Source: Byssovorax sp. (GTDB taxonomy: Bacteria > Myxococcota_A > Polyangia > Polyangiales > Polyangiaceae). Taken from it: DNA of 64,000 nt. Positions 1-11,362 of the stretch are shown here, piece by piece. The DNA lies in assembly GCA_025362495.1 (NCBI GenBank), contig JANYGI010000229.1, positions 79,572 through 143,571 on the forward strand, written 5' to 3'. Every line of letters begins with the position of its first letter. Positions within the stretch are counted from its first letter, which is position 1. A model generated the notes under the pieces. That model worked only from the letters and a program-made list of their open reading frames with translations. It had not been told where the DNA came from and searched no databases. The position numbers and the translations under genes were made by a program.

Positions 1-819
1 CGTGATCGGCAGGATCTGCCGCACATAGCTCGCCAGGCCGGCCGTGGCGTCCCAGTCGCGCGGGTAACCGAGCGACACCTCCTCGAAGCGCACGCCGTCG
101 ATCCAGTCCGTCCCGCGGACGTGAAGGTGCCCGTACACCACGGCCTTCACGGGGAAGCGCGTGTGCCAGTCGCGCGTCTCTTTCGTCCCGCACCAGATGG
201 AGAAGCTCGGGATCGAGGTGAAGCGGATCAGGCTCTCGTGCAGCGGGAAGTGGTTCATGATCACCAGCGGCGCGCGCGTCGCCGCGGCCTCGAGGCGGGG
301 CAACGTCGCGGCGACGCGGGCCGCGCACCAGGCCGCCGCCGACGCGTACGGCTCGGGGTGCAACATGAACTCGTCGGTGCAGATCACGCCCTGCGACTCG
401 GCCCAGGCCACCGCGCCGTCGAGGGGCACGTCGTCGGGCCGGAAGCTGTAGTCGTAGAGCAGGAACGTCGGCGCGAGGACGGCCGGTCCGCCTTCGCCGC
501 GCCAGATCGGGTATTCGTCCTCCGGCGTCAACACGTTGAACCGCTGGCAAATCTCCACGAGGCGGCGGTATTTCGCCTCGCCGCGCAGGCCGCCCTCGAC
601 CGCGGGCGGCGTCCACAGCTCGTGGTTGCCCGGCGTCCAGAGCACCCTGGCGAAGCGACGCGTGAGCGCGGCGAGGGCCCACTCGAGGTGCTCTTCCGTC
701 TCGCCGACGTCGCCGCCGAGGAGGAGCCAGTCGTCGCGGTAGTTGAAGGGGAGCGCCTCCAGGGCCAGCCGGTTCGCGCGGTGGCCCAGGTGGAGATCGC
801 TGATGGCGTGGAGCTTCAA
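1..819 (-). CDS. Metallophosphoesterase, partial (C-terminus beyond window edge)
   Basis: Translating the minus strand from 819 gives an open frame that runs off the window at base 1. It is a calcineurin-type phosphoesterase. Visible metal-binding motifs are SDLHLGH near the N-terminus (Asp8, His10), GGDVGE, GNHELW, NHFPLHE and VYGHLH, in the family order. The first in-frame start seen is a TTG giving MKLHAISDLHLG; no ATG or GTG lies upstream in frame before a stop. The gene begins about 50 bases after the clpA stop, so it may be the last gene of the clpS-clpA unit. The substrate cannot be told; cytoplasmic location is inferred from the absence of a signal peptide. Confidence 0.85.
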   Translation of the reverse strand, partial: MKLHAISDLHLGHRANRLALEALPFNYRDDWLLLGGDVGETEEHLEWALAALTRRFARVLWTPGNHELWTPPAVEGGLRGEAKYRRLVEICQRFNVLTPEDEYPIWRGEGGPAVLAPTFLLYDYSFRPDDVPLDGAVAWAESQGVICTDEFMLHPEPYASAAAWCAARVAATLPRLEAAATRAPLVIMNHFPLHESLIRFTSIPSFSIWCGTKETRDWHTRFPVKAVVYGHLHVRGTDWIDGVRFEEVSLGYPRDWDATAGLASYVRQILPIT

Positions 820-868
820 GCGAGGTCGCGAGCGCGCGCCGACGAGGGGATCGCCGACGCGCCGATCG

Positions 869-3180
<2,312 letters not shown>

Positions 3181-3184
<4 letters not shown>

Positions 3185-3504
3185 TCGGGCTCCACGGAAA
3201 GCCGAAGGGGCATGCCTTGCTCCTTCGCGTAATCGGTAACCTGGGCGACTTTGGTCTCGGCGACGTCTTTCGTGAAGACGCCGGCCACGCCGTGACCCTT
3301 GTGGTGAACGCTGAGCATGATGTGCGTCGCCTCGGTCTCGGACTTGTGAAAAAACTTCATGAGGACGTCGATCACGAACTCCATCGTCGTGTAGTCGTCG
3401 TTGTGGAAGAGGACTTTGTAACGGCGGATCTTCTCGAGCTTGCTCTTCCGCTCGGTCGCGAGATCGCCGTCGTTGTCCTCTTTCTTGATGGGATCATTGG
3501 CCAT
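3181..3504 (-). CDS. clpS: ATP-dependent Clp protease adapter ClpS
   Basis: This 107-residue adapter delivers N-degron substrates to ClpA. It has the family fold signature: a charged N-terminal tail (about 1-27), then YKVLFHNDDYTTMEFV with the substrate-pocket Asn-Asp-Asp (35-37), and the HHKGHGVAG segment. Length is typical. It is the first gene of a clpS-clpA operon, its stop overlapping the clpA start by 4 bases. No distinct promoter was identified in the roughly 170 bases separating it from glgP. Confidence 0.96.
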
Positions 3505-3675
3505 ATCGGTCGGGGTCGGAGCATAGCAACGCGGGCTCTTTGACGCCCGCCGAGGGAGCGGGGCGGCGCCCTCCGCCGCCGCCGGGGCGCGTCGGGCTAA
3601 GGGAGACCCGGAAGGTGGGCATCGATCGACCCGATGGGAAGGGGGGACGGCTCAGGAGTTGCCTGGCAGCCGTCG

Positions 3676-6192
3676 TCAGGCGCCGCCGCCGTCGTAGGGC
3701 TCGAGCCGCACCTCGACCGGATCGATCTTCCAGATCTCGCGCGCGTACTCGCGGACCGTGCGATCCGACGAGAACGCGCCGACGCGGGCGATGTTGAGGG
3801 CGGCCTTGCGCGACCACCCGTCCGCGTCGCGGAACGACTCGGCGACGGCCTGCTGGCCGGCGGCGTAGGCCGCGAAGTCGCCGAGCGAGAAGTACTCGTC
3901 GCGGCCGAGCAGGCCGTCGAGGAGCGGGTTGAAGAGGTCGCGCTCGTCGGGGCTGAAAAAGCCCGAGCGGATCAGATCGACGACCTCGCGGATGGTGGGA
4001 TCGGCGTCGTAGAAGGCGCGCCCAGGGACGGCGTTCCTGCGGACCTCGAGGATCTCGGCCGCGTCGAGGCCGAACAGGAAGAAGTTGTCGGGCCCGACCG
4101 CGTCGCGGATCTCGATGTTGGCGCCGTCGAGGGTGCCGATCGTCAGCGCGCCGTTCATCGCCAGCTTCATGTTGCCGGTGCCCGACGCCTCCATTCCGGC
4201 CGTGGAGATCTGCTCCGAGACGTCGGCCGCGGGGATGATCTTCTCGGCCAGCGAGACGCGGTAGTTGGGCAGGAAGGCCACGCGGATCGCGCTGCAGTGG
4301 CGGTCGTTGTTGATGACCTGGGCGATGGCGTGGATGAAGCGGATGATCAGCTTCGCCGTCCGGTAGCCGGGGGCGGCCTTGGCGCCGAAGATGAACGTCC
4401 GCGGGAGGACCTCTTCGCCGCGCTTGAGCCGCAGGTAGAGCGCCACGATATGCAGCGCGTTGAGGAGCTGGCGCTTGTACTCGTGGAGGCGCTTGATCTG
4501 GACGTCGAAGATCGACGCGGGATCGGCCTCGAAGCCGAGCTCGTGCTGGATGAGCTTGCTCAGCGCGACCTTGTTGGCGAGCTTGACCTCGCGCAGCCGG
4601 GAGCGGAACACCGGATCTGCGGCGTGCGGCTCGAGGTCCTGCAGCCGCTCGAGATCCTTCACCCAGCCGTCGCCGATGCGCTCGGTGATGAGCTTCGCCA
4701 GTCCGGGATTGCAGGCCTGGAGCCAGCGGCGCGGCGTCACGCCGTTGGTCTTGTTGTTGAAGCGCTCCGGGAACATCTCGTGGAAATCGCGGAGCAGGTG
4801 GCTCTTGATCAGCTCGGTGTGGAGCTTGGCCACGCCGTTGACCGAGTGCGATCCGACGACGGCGAGGTGGGCCATGCGGATGCGCCGCTCGCCGCCCTCT
4901 TCGATGAGCGACATGCGCGCGGCGCGCTCCTTGTCGTGCGGGTGATCGTCGAGCACGACGCGCATGAAGCGGCGGTTGATCTCGGTGACGATCTCCAGGT
5001 GGCGCGGGAGCAGGCGACCGAACGTCGACGCCGGCCAGCGCTCGAGGGCCTCGGGGAGCAGCGTGTGGTTGGTGTAGCCGAAGCACGCGACCGTCTGCTT
5101 CCAGGCCTCGTCCCAGGAGACGCTGTGCTCGTCGACGAGGACGCGCATCAGCTCGGCGATGGCGACGGCCGGGTGCGTGTCGTTGAGCTGCATCGCCACC
5201 TTCTCGGCGAAGCGCGTGAAGTCCGGGTGGACCTTGCGGTAGCGATAGACGATGTCGTGGATCGAGCAGGCGACGAAGAAGTACTCCTGGCGCAGGCGGA
5301 GCTCGCGGCCGGCCTCGAAGTTGTCGTTGGGATAGAGCACCTTCGAGATGACCTCGGAGGCGTTCTTGGCCTGCACCGCGCGCACGTAATCGCCGCTGTT
5401 GAAGAGGTCGAAGTCGAACTCTTCGCCGGCGCGCGCGGCCCAGAGGCGGAGCGTGTTCACGGTGCTGGTGTGGTGGCCGGCGATCGGCGTGTCGTAGGGG
5501 ACGCCGAGCACCGTCTCTTCCTGGACCCACACGACGCGGTAGCCGCCCTTGCCGTCGCTCTGGTGCTCGGTGTGGCCGCCAAGCTTCACAGGCACGGTGT
5601 ACTCCGGGCGAGCGATCTCCCAGGGGTTGCCGAAGCGGAGCCACTCGTCGGCGCGCTCGACCTGGGCCCCGTTGCGGATCGCCTGCTCGAAGATGCCGAA
5701 CTCGTAGCGGATCCCGTAGCCGTAGCCGGGCAAGCTCAGCGTCGCCATCGACTCGAGCAGGCACGCCGCGAGCCTCCCGAGGCCGCCGTTGCCGAGGCCG
5801 GCGTCGGGCTCTTGCTCGATCAAGTCGTCGAGGTTGATGCCCAGATCCGCGAGCACCTTGCGGTACTCGTCGAAGATGTCGAGCGCCTGGAGGTTGGCCG
5901 TGAGCGCGCGGCCGAGGAGGAACTCGGCCGAGAGGTAATAGGCGCGCTTGACGTCCTGATCGTAGTACGTCTTCTGCGTCCTGGCCCAGCGCTGCACGAG
6001 GCGATCGCGCACCGAGAGCGAGAGCGCCATGTAGCGATCGAAGGGCGTCGCGCCGTCGAGATCGCGCGAGCGCGAGTACTGGACGTGGTCGTTGAACGCC
6101 CTCCGCAGCACGACCGGGTGCATGCCGGTGCGATCGTCTTCGACTTCGATCGCGGTCGACGGGGCGGGATCGTTCAGGGTAGCGTTGCTCAT
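3676..6192 (-). CDS. glgP: Glycogen/starch/alpha-glucan phosphorylase
   Basis: The enzyme releases glucose-1-phosphate from glycogen by phosphorolysis using pyridoxal phosphate. The 838-residue length fits the GT35 family. The PLP-binding segment EASGTGNMKLAMNG is present, with the Schiff-base lysine at about residue 676. Other family segments include LGNGGLGRLAAC and RIHEYKRQ-like KRLHEYKRQLLN. The start ATG at 6192 gives a short polar N-terminal extension before the conserved core. The gene is monocistronic, divergent from the lipoprotein gene at 6305 and separated from clpS by about 170 bases. Confidence 0.96.
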   Translation of the reverse strand: MSNATLNDPAPSTAIEVEDDRTGMHPVVLRRAFNDHVQYSRSRDLDGATPFDRYMALSLSVRDRLVQRWARTQKTYYDQDVKRAYYLSAEFLLGRALTANLQALDIFDEYRKVLADLGINLDDLIEQEPDAGLGNGGLGRLAACLLESMATLSLPGYGYGIRYEFGIFEQAIRNGAQVERADEWLRFGNPWEIARPEYTVPVKLGGHTEHQSDGKGGYRVVWVQEETVLGVPYDTPIAGHHTSTVNTLRLWAARAGEEFDFDLFNSGDYVRAVQAKNASEVISKVLYPNDNFEAGRELRLRQEYFFVACSIHDIVYRYRKVHPDFTRFAEKVAMQLNDTHPAVAIAELMRVLVDEHSVSWDEAWKQTVACFGYTNHTLLPEALERWPASTFGRLLPRHLEIVTEINRRFMRVVLDDHPHDKERAARMSLIEEGGERRIRMAHLAVVGSHSVNGVAKLHTELIKSHLLRDFHEMFPERFNNKTNGVTPRRWLQACNPGLAKLITERIGDGWVKDLERLQDLEPHAADPVFRSRLREVKLANKVALSKLIQHELGFEADPASIFDVQIKRLHEYKRQLLNALHIVALYLRLKRGEEVLPRTFIFGAKAAPGYRTAKLIIRFIHAIAQVINNDRHCSAIRVAFLPNYRVSLAEKIIPAADVSEQISTAGMEASGTGNMKLAMNGALTIGTLDGANIEIRDAVGPDNFFLFGLDAAEILEVRRNAVPGRAFYDADPTIREVVDLIRSGFFSPDERDLFNPLLDGLLGRDEYFSLGDFAAYAAGQQAVAESFRDADGWSRKAALNIARVGAFSSDRTVREYAREIWKIDPVEVRLEPYDGGGA

Positions 6193-6304
6193 CGCCCGGG
6201 AGCTTACCGGCCCCGAAAGGCCAGGTGGCCAGCGATTTTCCCGGGGCCGTGAGACCCGTGATAATCAGGGGCTCTCGACCCATTTCTTTCGGGGCAAGGT
6301 GATC

Positions 6305-6988
6305 ATGAACGCGAAGTTTCAGGCACGGCGGCTGGGCGTGGCGATGGCGGCGAGCGTGCTCGCGGCGGTGATGGCGACCGGCTGCGGCTTCCTCAAGCCG
6401 AAGTCCAACAAGGCCTACGCCGAGGCCTGCGTGGTCGACTCCGACTGCGCGTCGCTCGACTGCGCGGGGCAGGGGAACGTGTGCTCGAAGGCCTGCCAGT
6501 ACAACGCCGATTGTGGCGGGACGATGGTCTGCCGCCAGAAGGACGACGGCTCCGGCGATCACTGCGCGCAGCCCGTGGGCGTGAAGCTCAACGGCACCTG
6601 CATGGCCCCGAGCGACTGCGAGAACGGCCACTGCCTCAAGCACGTCGGCGAGGACAACGCGCCCGGGATCTGCTCGCGCTTCTGCACGGCCCCGGCTGAT
6701 TGCCCCGATGGGATGAAGATCTGCGACAGCATCTCCGACACCGGGGCGCTGAAGATGTGTTTGCCGGGCGGCGCGCCGGGCGTCCCCGTCGCCAGGTTCG
6801 GCTCGGTGCCGGTCAAGGCGAAGACGGTCGCGACCGTGGTGCCGCCGGTGGCGACCGTGCCGCCGGTCGGCGTTCAGGGGCCGCAGCTCGGGGCGCGGAC
6901 GGCGGCGGTGCCTGCCACCGCCGCGCCGACGGCGACGGTGAAGGCGCCGCCCGCGTCGACGGGGATCAAGATCAAGCCGCGGCACTGA
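6305..6988 (+). CDS. Cys-rich lipoprotein, function unknown
   Basis: A 227-residue predicted lipoprotein. The signal peptide runs to a lipobox ending ATGC (Cys27). The mature part (about 40-160) holds repeated Cys pairs of the type C-x5-DC-x(4-5)-C...C, as in VVDSDCASLDC, QYNADCGGTMVC and APSDCENGHC. Such repeats are frequent in myxobacterial surface proteins. The tail (about 165-227) is Val/Pro/Ala-rich without Cys and ends with the basic segment IKIKPRH. The ATG at 6305 was chosen because it directly precedes the signal peptide, with upstream GGGGCAAGG as a possible ribosome site. A strong hairpin lies 38 bases after the stop. Confidence 0.8.
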   Translation: MNAKFQARRLGVAMAASVLAAVMATGCGFLKPKSNKAYAEACVVDSDCASLDCAGQGNVCSKACQYNADCGGTMVCRQKDDGSGDHCAQPVGVKLNGTCMAPSDCENGHCLKHVGEDNAPGICSRFCTAPADCPDGMKICDSISDTGALKMCLPGGAPGVPVARFGSVPVKAKTVATVVPPVATVPPVGVQGPQLGARTAAVPATAAPTATVKAPPASTGIKIKPRH

Positions 6989-7026
6989 TCGCGCGCGGAA
7001 ACGAGCCTGGCCGGCGCGCCGGGACG

Positions 7027-7063
7027 CTCGGTGAGGCGCTCGTGATCACTGCGCCTCACCGAG
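7027..7063 (+). terminator. Perfect 13-bp stem hairpin downstream of the Cys-rich lipoprotein
   Basis: CTCGGTGAGGCGC (7027-7039) and GCGCCTCACCGAG (7051-7063) are exact reverse complements around an 11-base loop. The position, 38 bases past the stop at 6988, suits a terminator. No T-tract follows, so it is not a classical intrinsic terminator and could instead protect the 3' end or be a binding site. Confidence 0.6.
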
Positions 7064-7305
7064 TGAAGTCCAATCGGTCGGACGTCGTCGACACGGGGGG
7101 GCACCGCTGTGCGCCTTCGCGATGTCGCGACACGAGCAGCGCTTGACGGGGCCTGACCAGAAGAACCGGATACGGCAACGCGAGTCACGACGAAGCTGGC
7201 TTCAAGCGTTGTCCTGAACGACGAGGTAGCCTGTGTCGTCGGAGCGCATTGCCGGCGCGGGGCCAGTCGACGCAAGGCTCGACTCCGCAGCTCGCCCGAA
7301 ATGCG

Positions 7306-7334
7306 TTGACACGCGGGGCGTCCTGGCATCGAAT
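7306..7334 (+). promoter_or_regulatory. Candidate sigma70-type promoter for the PG-binding/OTU unit
   Basis: TTGACA (7306-7311) is followed after 17 bases by TCGAAT (7329-7334), a perfect -35 and a 4/6 -10. A transcript from here would begin near 7341, only a few bases before the ATG at 7345. That would make the first gene nearly leaderless and argues against the earlier in-frame ATG at 7333, which lies inside the -10. Confidence 0.4.
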
Positions 7335-7344
7335 GGTAGCCACC

Positions 7345-7983
7345 ATGGCCGCGTTCATCACGGTAGGCGTCGGTGAGTGCCTGTCGAGCATCGCCTTCGA
7401 GAGCGGTCATTTCTGGCCCACTCTGTGGGATCACCCGGACAATGCAGCGCTGCGCGAGGCGCGCGGTAACCCCCACGTTCTCCTCGACGGCGACCGCGTC
7501 TTCGTACCCGACCTCCGCCCGAAAGCGGTCGAGGCCGAGACGGGCAAGCGCCACAGCTTCCGCCGCAAGGGCTTCCCCGAGCAGCTCCGGCTGCGGTTTG
7601 GCACCGACGAGCTGCCGCGGAAGGGCGTCCCCTACGAGCTCACGATCGACGGTGTCACCGTGCGCGGGGTGACGACCGAGCGCGGGGAGATTGCTTGTTA
7701 CCTCACGCCGAATGCCCGCCTCGCAGAGCTCGTGCTCCGGCCGGCCGACGCCCCCGAGGAGCGCTATGCGGTGGCGCTGAGGGGGCTCGATCCGGTGGAC
7801 AGCGTGGTGGGCTTCAAGCAGCGTCTACGAAACCTCGGGTACTACCGCGGCGTTGCAGACGGCGAAGTGAACGCCGAGACGGTGACTGCCATGAACGAGA
7901 TGCAGGCTCGCCATGCGCTCCCGTTGACGGAGCTCCCGGACGAAGCGACGAGGAGCGCGCTGCTCACGGCGCACGGCTGCTGA
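7345..7983 (+). CDS. LysM-like / peptidoglycan-binding (PG_binding_1) protein
   Basis: A 212-residue protein, or 216 if the ATG at 7333 is used. The N-terminal part (about 1-50) reads VGVGECLSSIAFESGHFW...DHPDNAALREARGNPHVLLDGDRVFVPD. This is the LysM-like pattern of small proteins found beside secreted effectors: repetitive-site opening, a Trp/asn-rich middle, and a final L-x-GD-x-VFVP. The C-terminal part (about 150-212) contains VGFKQRLRNLGYYRGVADGE followed by T-x-TAM, the PG_binding_1 signature. No signal peptide is present. The stop lies 15 bases before the OTU-like gene, so the two are probably one transcript. The role as an accessory or delivery partner of the next protein is inference. 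Confidence 0.75.
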   Translation: MAAFITVGVGECLSSIAFESGHFWPTLWDHPDNAALREARGNPHVLLDGDRVFVPDLRPKAVEAETGKRHSFRRKGFPEQLRLRFGTDELPRKGVPYELTIDGVTVRGVTTERGEIACYLTPNARLAELVLRPADAPEERYAVALRGLDPVDSVVGFKQRLRNLGYYRGVADGEVNAETVTAMNEMQARHALPLTELPDEATRSALLTAHGC

Positions 7984-7998
7984 GCCGAGGAAACGACC

Positions 7999-10900
7999 AT
8001 GCCTTTTGATGTCCGCGGCAGAGAGAGCACCGTCGCGCTGGCGGGCGTGAATCACGAGCTGATCCGCGCCAGCAAGGATGGGAATTGCCTGTTTCATGCC
8101 GCCGGCCACGCCCTGGTGACGGCGGGGCACGCGGGCCCCGAGCTGGCCAATCACGCGCTGCTCCGCGCGCACGTGGTGGCCTACGTCGCCCTCCACGCGA
8201 AGGATCTGAACGCGCTCGGGTTCAAGCTGCGCGACGGGATGGGCATCGCGCTGAACGCGCAGGGCGCTGTATCGGTGGCCCAGGGACAGGCGATCGATCG
8301 GCAGGTGGCGTACCTCCGCGGCCTGCGCAACTGGGGAGACGAGGCGTGCATCACGGCGATCGAGCGCCTCTATGGCGTGGAGGTGCTGGTCTTCGACGAT
8401 CAGGGCGCGGCCGCGGCGCTCGGAGTCCCGTATTATGCGGTCTCGCACGCCGTGGGCCTCAAGATCCGGCTCTGCATCCGGCTCCTGGGCGACACCCCCG
8501 TCCACTACGACGTCTATCTGCCCGACTACGATGCTCTCCGGGACGGCGCCGCCGTCGTGCTCGACGCGCCGAGGAAGGGTGGGGAGATCAGCCAGTCGGC
8601 CAAGGCACCCTGGGCGTACCACCTGGCGCCGGAGGGGCTCAATCTGTTCTGTCCAGCGCTCGACCACCGACAGATGGCGTTCAGCCGCGCGGTCATCGAA
8701 GGGTTGTCGCGCAAGAAGGTGGTCGTCAAACCCGTCTCGGTGGCGCTCGGCGGCCAGTCCAACGTGATCCTCGGGCCGCCGGCCCCGGTCGTCGCCGTGC
8801 GCGTGCGCAACCGCGCCGACAAGGCCGCTCTCACCTCGGCGTCGTTCGCCGCGCAGGCGGGCGCCGAGGTGCTCGGTCGGGTGGTGGAAGAGCCCCTCAT
8901 CCTGCCGCTAGTGCGGGTCGAAGGGGTCTGTATCAACCTGCTCGATTTCTCCTCGACCGATCTGGTGGTCGATCTCGAGCGCGGCAAAGCGCCGTTGCCG
9001 GTGCGGCTGTATGTGCGGGTGTACCAGCGAGCCTTCGGTCATGCCGGGGCCTCGGTGCCGCACGGCGGGCTGCTGGGCGAGACTGTCATTGATCTGGCGA
9101 AAGCGAAGGCGAAGTCGGACGACATCGACGAGCCCGCGCTCACGCGGATCACGCTCAATCCGGCGGACGCGCTGCCCGACGAGGTGGCGCGACTGATGAC
9201 GTGGCAGGCCTCCCCATTTCAGATCGTCGTGAGCAGCGATCCCGATTTCGAGCCCGGGGCCTCGGCGTGGACGCACGCGCACGTCCCGAGCGAGTTCGAT
9301 ATCCTGCTGGCGGAGTACGTGGCCGGAGTGCCGGTGAAGATGCTCGGGGACAGCCCCATGGTGCTGGCCGATCTGGGGATAGGCGCCACGGTCGCGGCGG
9401 TGGCCAATCCAGCGATCGACGCCGAGGCGCCGAAGGGGCGTGAAACGTTTGCCATGCCAGCCGACAAGGAGGTCGCGCTCGGGCAGCTCCTGAACGCGAC
9501 AGGGCTCGGCACCATCGACACCAACTTCAACAGCTACCTCATCGAGGTGGCGCCGGGCGAGTGGTACGTGGCGACCTCGTGGGCCAGCATGGCCGCCCTC
9601 CAGAGGAACCCGGACGACGACTGTTACTATCTGCGATCACTCTACTGGTCAGGCTCGATGCGGGGGGCGTTCGTCGCCACGGCGGCCGATCTGGCGCAGC
9701 CCGGGGCCAGGGCGGCGGGCGAGGCTGTGAACCGGTTGAACCGCGTGATGGCTCTCGTCACGGCGGCCCGATCGGCGCTCAACACCGCCAGTAACTTGAC
9801 CTCAGCGCAATACGCCGTGCTGTTCCCGCTCATCCGGTCGAAGGACTTCTATAGCGCGATGTGGAGCTGGAACGACGACGAGCGAGCGCAGGCCGCGCAC
9901 GGGACGAGGTTCCGTGACGCGTACGCCACTGCTGTCCTGCAGGTGAGCGCGCTCAAGGCGAGCGACGAAGCCAGGATATTCCTGGCCGACCGTGATCTCG
10001 ACACCTCGGCGCTCCGGCTCAGTGTTTGCCGCGACGACGCCATGCCCATCGTGTACACGGTCGAGCTCGCCGAGTGCGCCGCCCTGTGTGATCGGATGTA
10101 CAAGGCCATGTTCGGTGCCCGGACGGACCTGCTTCAAAAAGGGCTCCGGCTCGGCGGTATCGAGGTCGAGGGGGTCAAGGACTTCGATCTGGAGAGCGGC
10201 AATCGGCTGGCTCCGGGAGCCGACTGGATGCGCCATGTTTTTGATCCGCCGCTCAAGGTGACGTGCGTGGTGACCGCCGGCATCAGCAGCTGCGCGGGCG
10301 GCGTGACCGTGACCGTCGACGAGGACCCCGCGGCGCCGGAGCACGTCATTCTGTGGCACCTGGACGCGAGCCTGTCGATCCCGCTGCTGTGCGAGATGGA
10401 GCGTGTCTGGCCCAAGGGGAAGGGGGCGCCGCCGATGCGGTCGCTCGCGGTGGTGACACCTTCTCTGTGGGAGCTCAACAAGTACCGGATGGATAACCTC
10501 TATCCGGAGGCGGTGGTCGGGGACTGCAACACCGCGTTCCTGGCGCGCAGCTCGCACTGGTACGCGGAGCAGCCGGTGGTGGCCGGCTGCGATCTCTTCG
10601 GCCTCGATTTGCGGACGGCAGGCCAGGCCGATCTGGTGTTCACGTACGATATCGACAAGCGCACGGAGCCGCTCGGCATGTTCCGCGACGTGGCCGCGGA
10701 CAGCGAGGACGCGGCGCCGCTGCTCGCGCACTTCCGCAGGAATTTGCTCGGCGCGTACCGGCACGACGAGGCTGATCCCCGGACGCCCAAGGAGATGACG
10801 GAGTACGTGGCGACCGTCGCGACGAGGGTGCAGCAGGACGTGGTGGCCATCCGGCGGGCGAAGCGGGAGACGAACAACAAGAGCTGTCGTATCCCGCGGA

Positions 10901-11037
10901 TGAGCGGGCCTCTGGTGGACGCCGTGGCGAAGCAGTCGACTCCGCTGCTGGAGACTGACGTGCTGCTCGCGGCCGAGCAGGGCGAGCAGGAGCTGTCGCA
11001 CCACACCGCACATCGCTGGACGCCGGGCTCGCGGTGA
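7999..11037 (+). CDS. Large protein with N-terminal OTU-like cysteine protease domain
   Basis: This 1012-residue protein has no signal peptide. Residues about 15-180 fit the OTU protease pattern. There is DGNCLFHAAG with candidate nucleophile Cys30 preceded by Asp27, and WGDEACITAIERLYGVEVLVF (112-132), the family's W-G-x-E...A-x-x-x-x-x-I-x-V strand-helix unit. It ends in VHYDVYLPD with candidate His169 in the H-Y-D motif. The remaining 830 residues are unrecognised, contain several Trp- and Cys-bearing globular stretches, and no obvious membrane segment. OTU enzymes cleave ubiquitin-like conjugates in eukaryotes; a bacterial copy without a ubiquitin system suggests an exported effector or a processing protease. 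The upstream LysM-like gene supports export, but no secretion genes are in the window. Confidence 0.7.
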   Translation: MPFDVRGRESTVALAGVNHELIRASKDGNCLFHAAGHALVTAGHAGPELANHALLRAHVVAYVALHAKDLNALGFKLRDGMGIALNAQGAVSVAQGQAIDRQVAYLRGLRNWGDEACITAIERLYGVEVLVFDDQGAAAALGVPYYAVSHAVGLKIRLCIRLLGDTPVHYDVYLPDYDALRDGAAVVLDAPRKGGEISQSAKAPWAYHLAPEGLNLFCPALDHRQMAFSRAVIEGLSRKKVVVKPVSVALGGQSNVILGPPAPVVAVRVRNRADKAALTSASFAAQAGAEVLGRVVEEPLILPLVRVEGVCINLLDFSSTDLVVDLERGKAPLPVRLYVRVYQRAFGHAGASVPHGGLLGETVIDLAKAKAKSDDIDEPALTRITLNPADALPDEVARLMTWQASPFQIVVSSDPDFEPGASAWTHAHVPSEFDILLAEYVAGVPVKMLGDSPMVLADLGIGATVAAVANPAIDAEAPKGRETFAMPADKEVALGQLLNATGLGTIDTNFNSYLIEVAPGEWYVATSWASMAALQRNPDDDCYYLRSLYWSGSMRGAFVATAADLAQPGARAAGEAVNRLNRVMALVTAARSALNTASNLTSAQYAVLFPLIRSKDFYSAMWSWNDDERAQAAHGTRFRDAYATAVLQVSALKASDEARIFLADRDLDTSALRLSVCRDDAMPIVYTVELAECAALCDRMYKAMFGARTDLLQKGLRLGGIEVEGVKDFDLESGNRLAPGADWMRHVFDPPLKVTCVVTAGISSCAGGVTVTVDEDPAAPEHVILWHLDASLSIPLLCEMERVWPKGKGAPPMRSLAVVTPSLWELNKYRMDNLYPEAVVGDCNTAFLARSSHWYAEQPVVAGCDLFGLDLRTAGQADLVFTYDIDKRTEPLGMFRDVAADSEDAAPLLAHFRRNLLGAYRHDEADPRTPKEMTEYVATVATRVQQDVVAIRRAKRETNNKSCRIPRMSGPLVDAVAKQSTPLLETDVLLAAEQGEQELSHHTAHRWTPGSR

Positions 11038-11362
11038 CTCTCCCGCTCGACGGTGGGCGGGGTCGCTCGCGGCCGAGCCGGTGATCTTCCCCGGTCGTCC
11101 CCCGCCGTGGACCGAGGCTCGGGGGGCGCGCCAGGCGTCCTCGCTCCGGACGCGATCGCGTGGATCGCACCGGCGTGATCCGCAGGATCGTCTCGACGCT
11201 CGATAACGCCCGGAGCTCCGAAGATTTCCCGCTCCGCGCGCGGGGCACGCAGCTTGCTGTGAGGGTGCCAGAGGCCGGTGGCCCTCGAAGGATCCAGCCG
11301 CCGTCGTGAGACACGAGGGTTGCGAACGCCCTCGATATTTCTGCGCTGGTCAGGAGATCTCC
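11038..11362. other. Intergenic, 325 bases, no gene seen
   Basis: This separates the OTU-like gene from the GH16 lipoprotein. No convincing reading frame, tRNA or repeat was found. It presumably holds the terminator of the upstream gene and the promoter of the downstream gene, but no motif stood out except the ribosome site CAGGAGA at the 3' end. Confidence 0.5.

Noticed and set aside
6208..6249. Inverted repeat CGGCCCCG...CGGGGCCG between glgP and the lipoprotein
   Set aside because: Only 8 bp in GC-rich DNA with a 26-base loop; chance is likely.
3494..6985. 1163-codon and 872-codon frames overlapping glgP
   Set aside because: Both are Arg/Ala or Asp/Val-rich shadows caused by GC bias; glgP motifs lie on the third frame.
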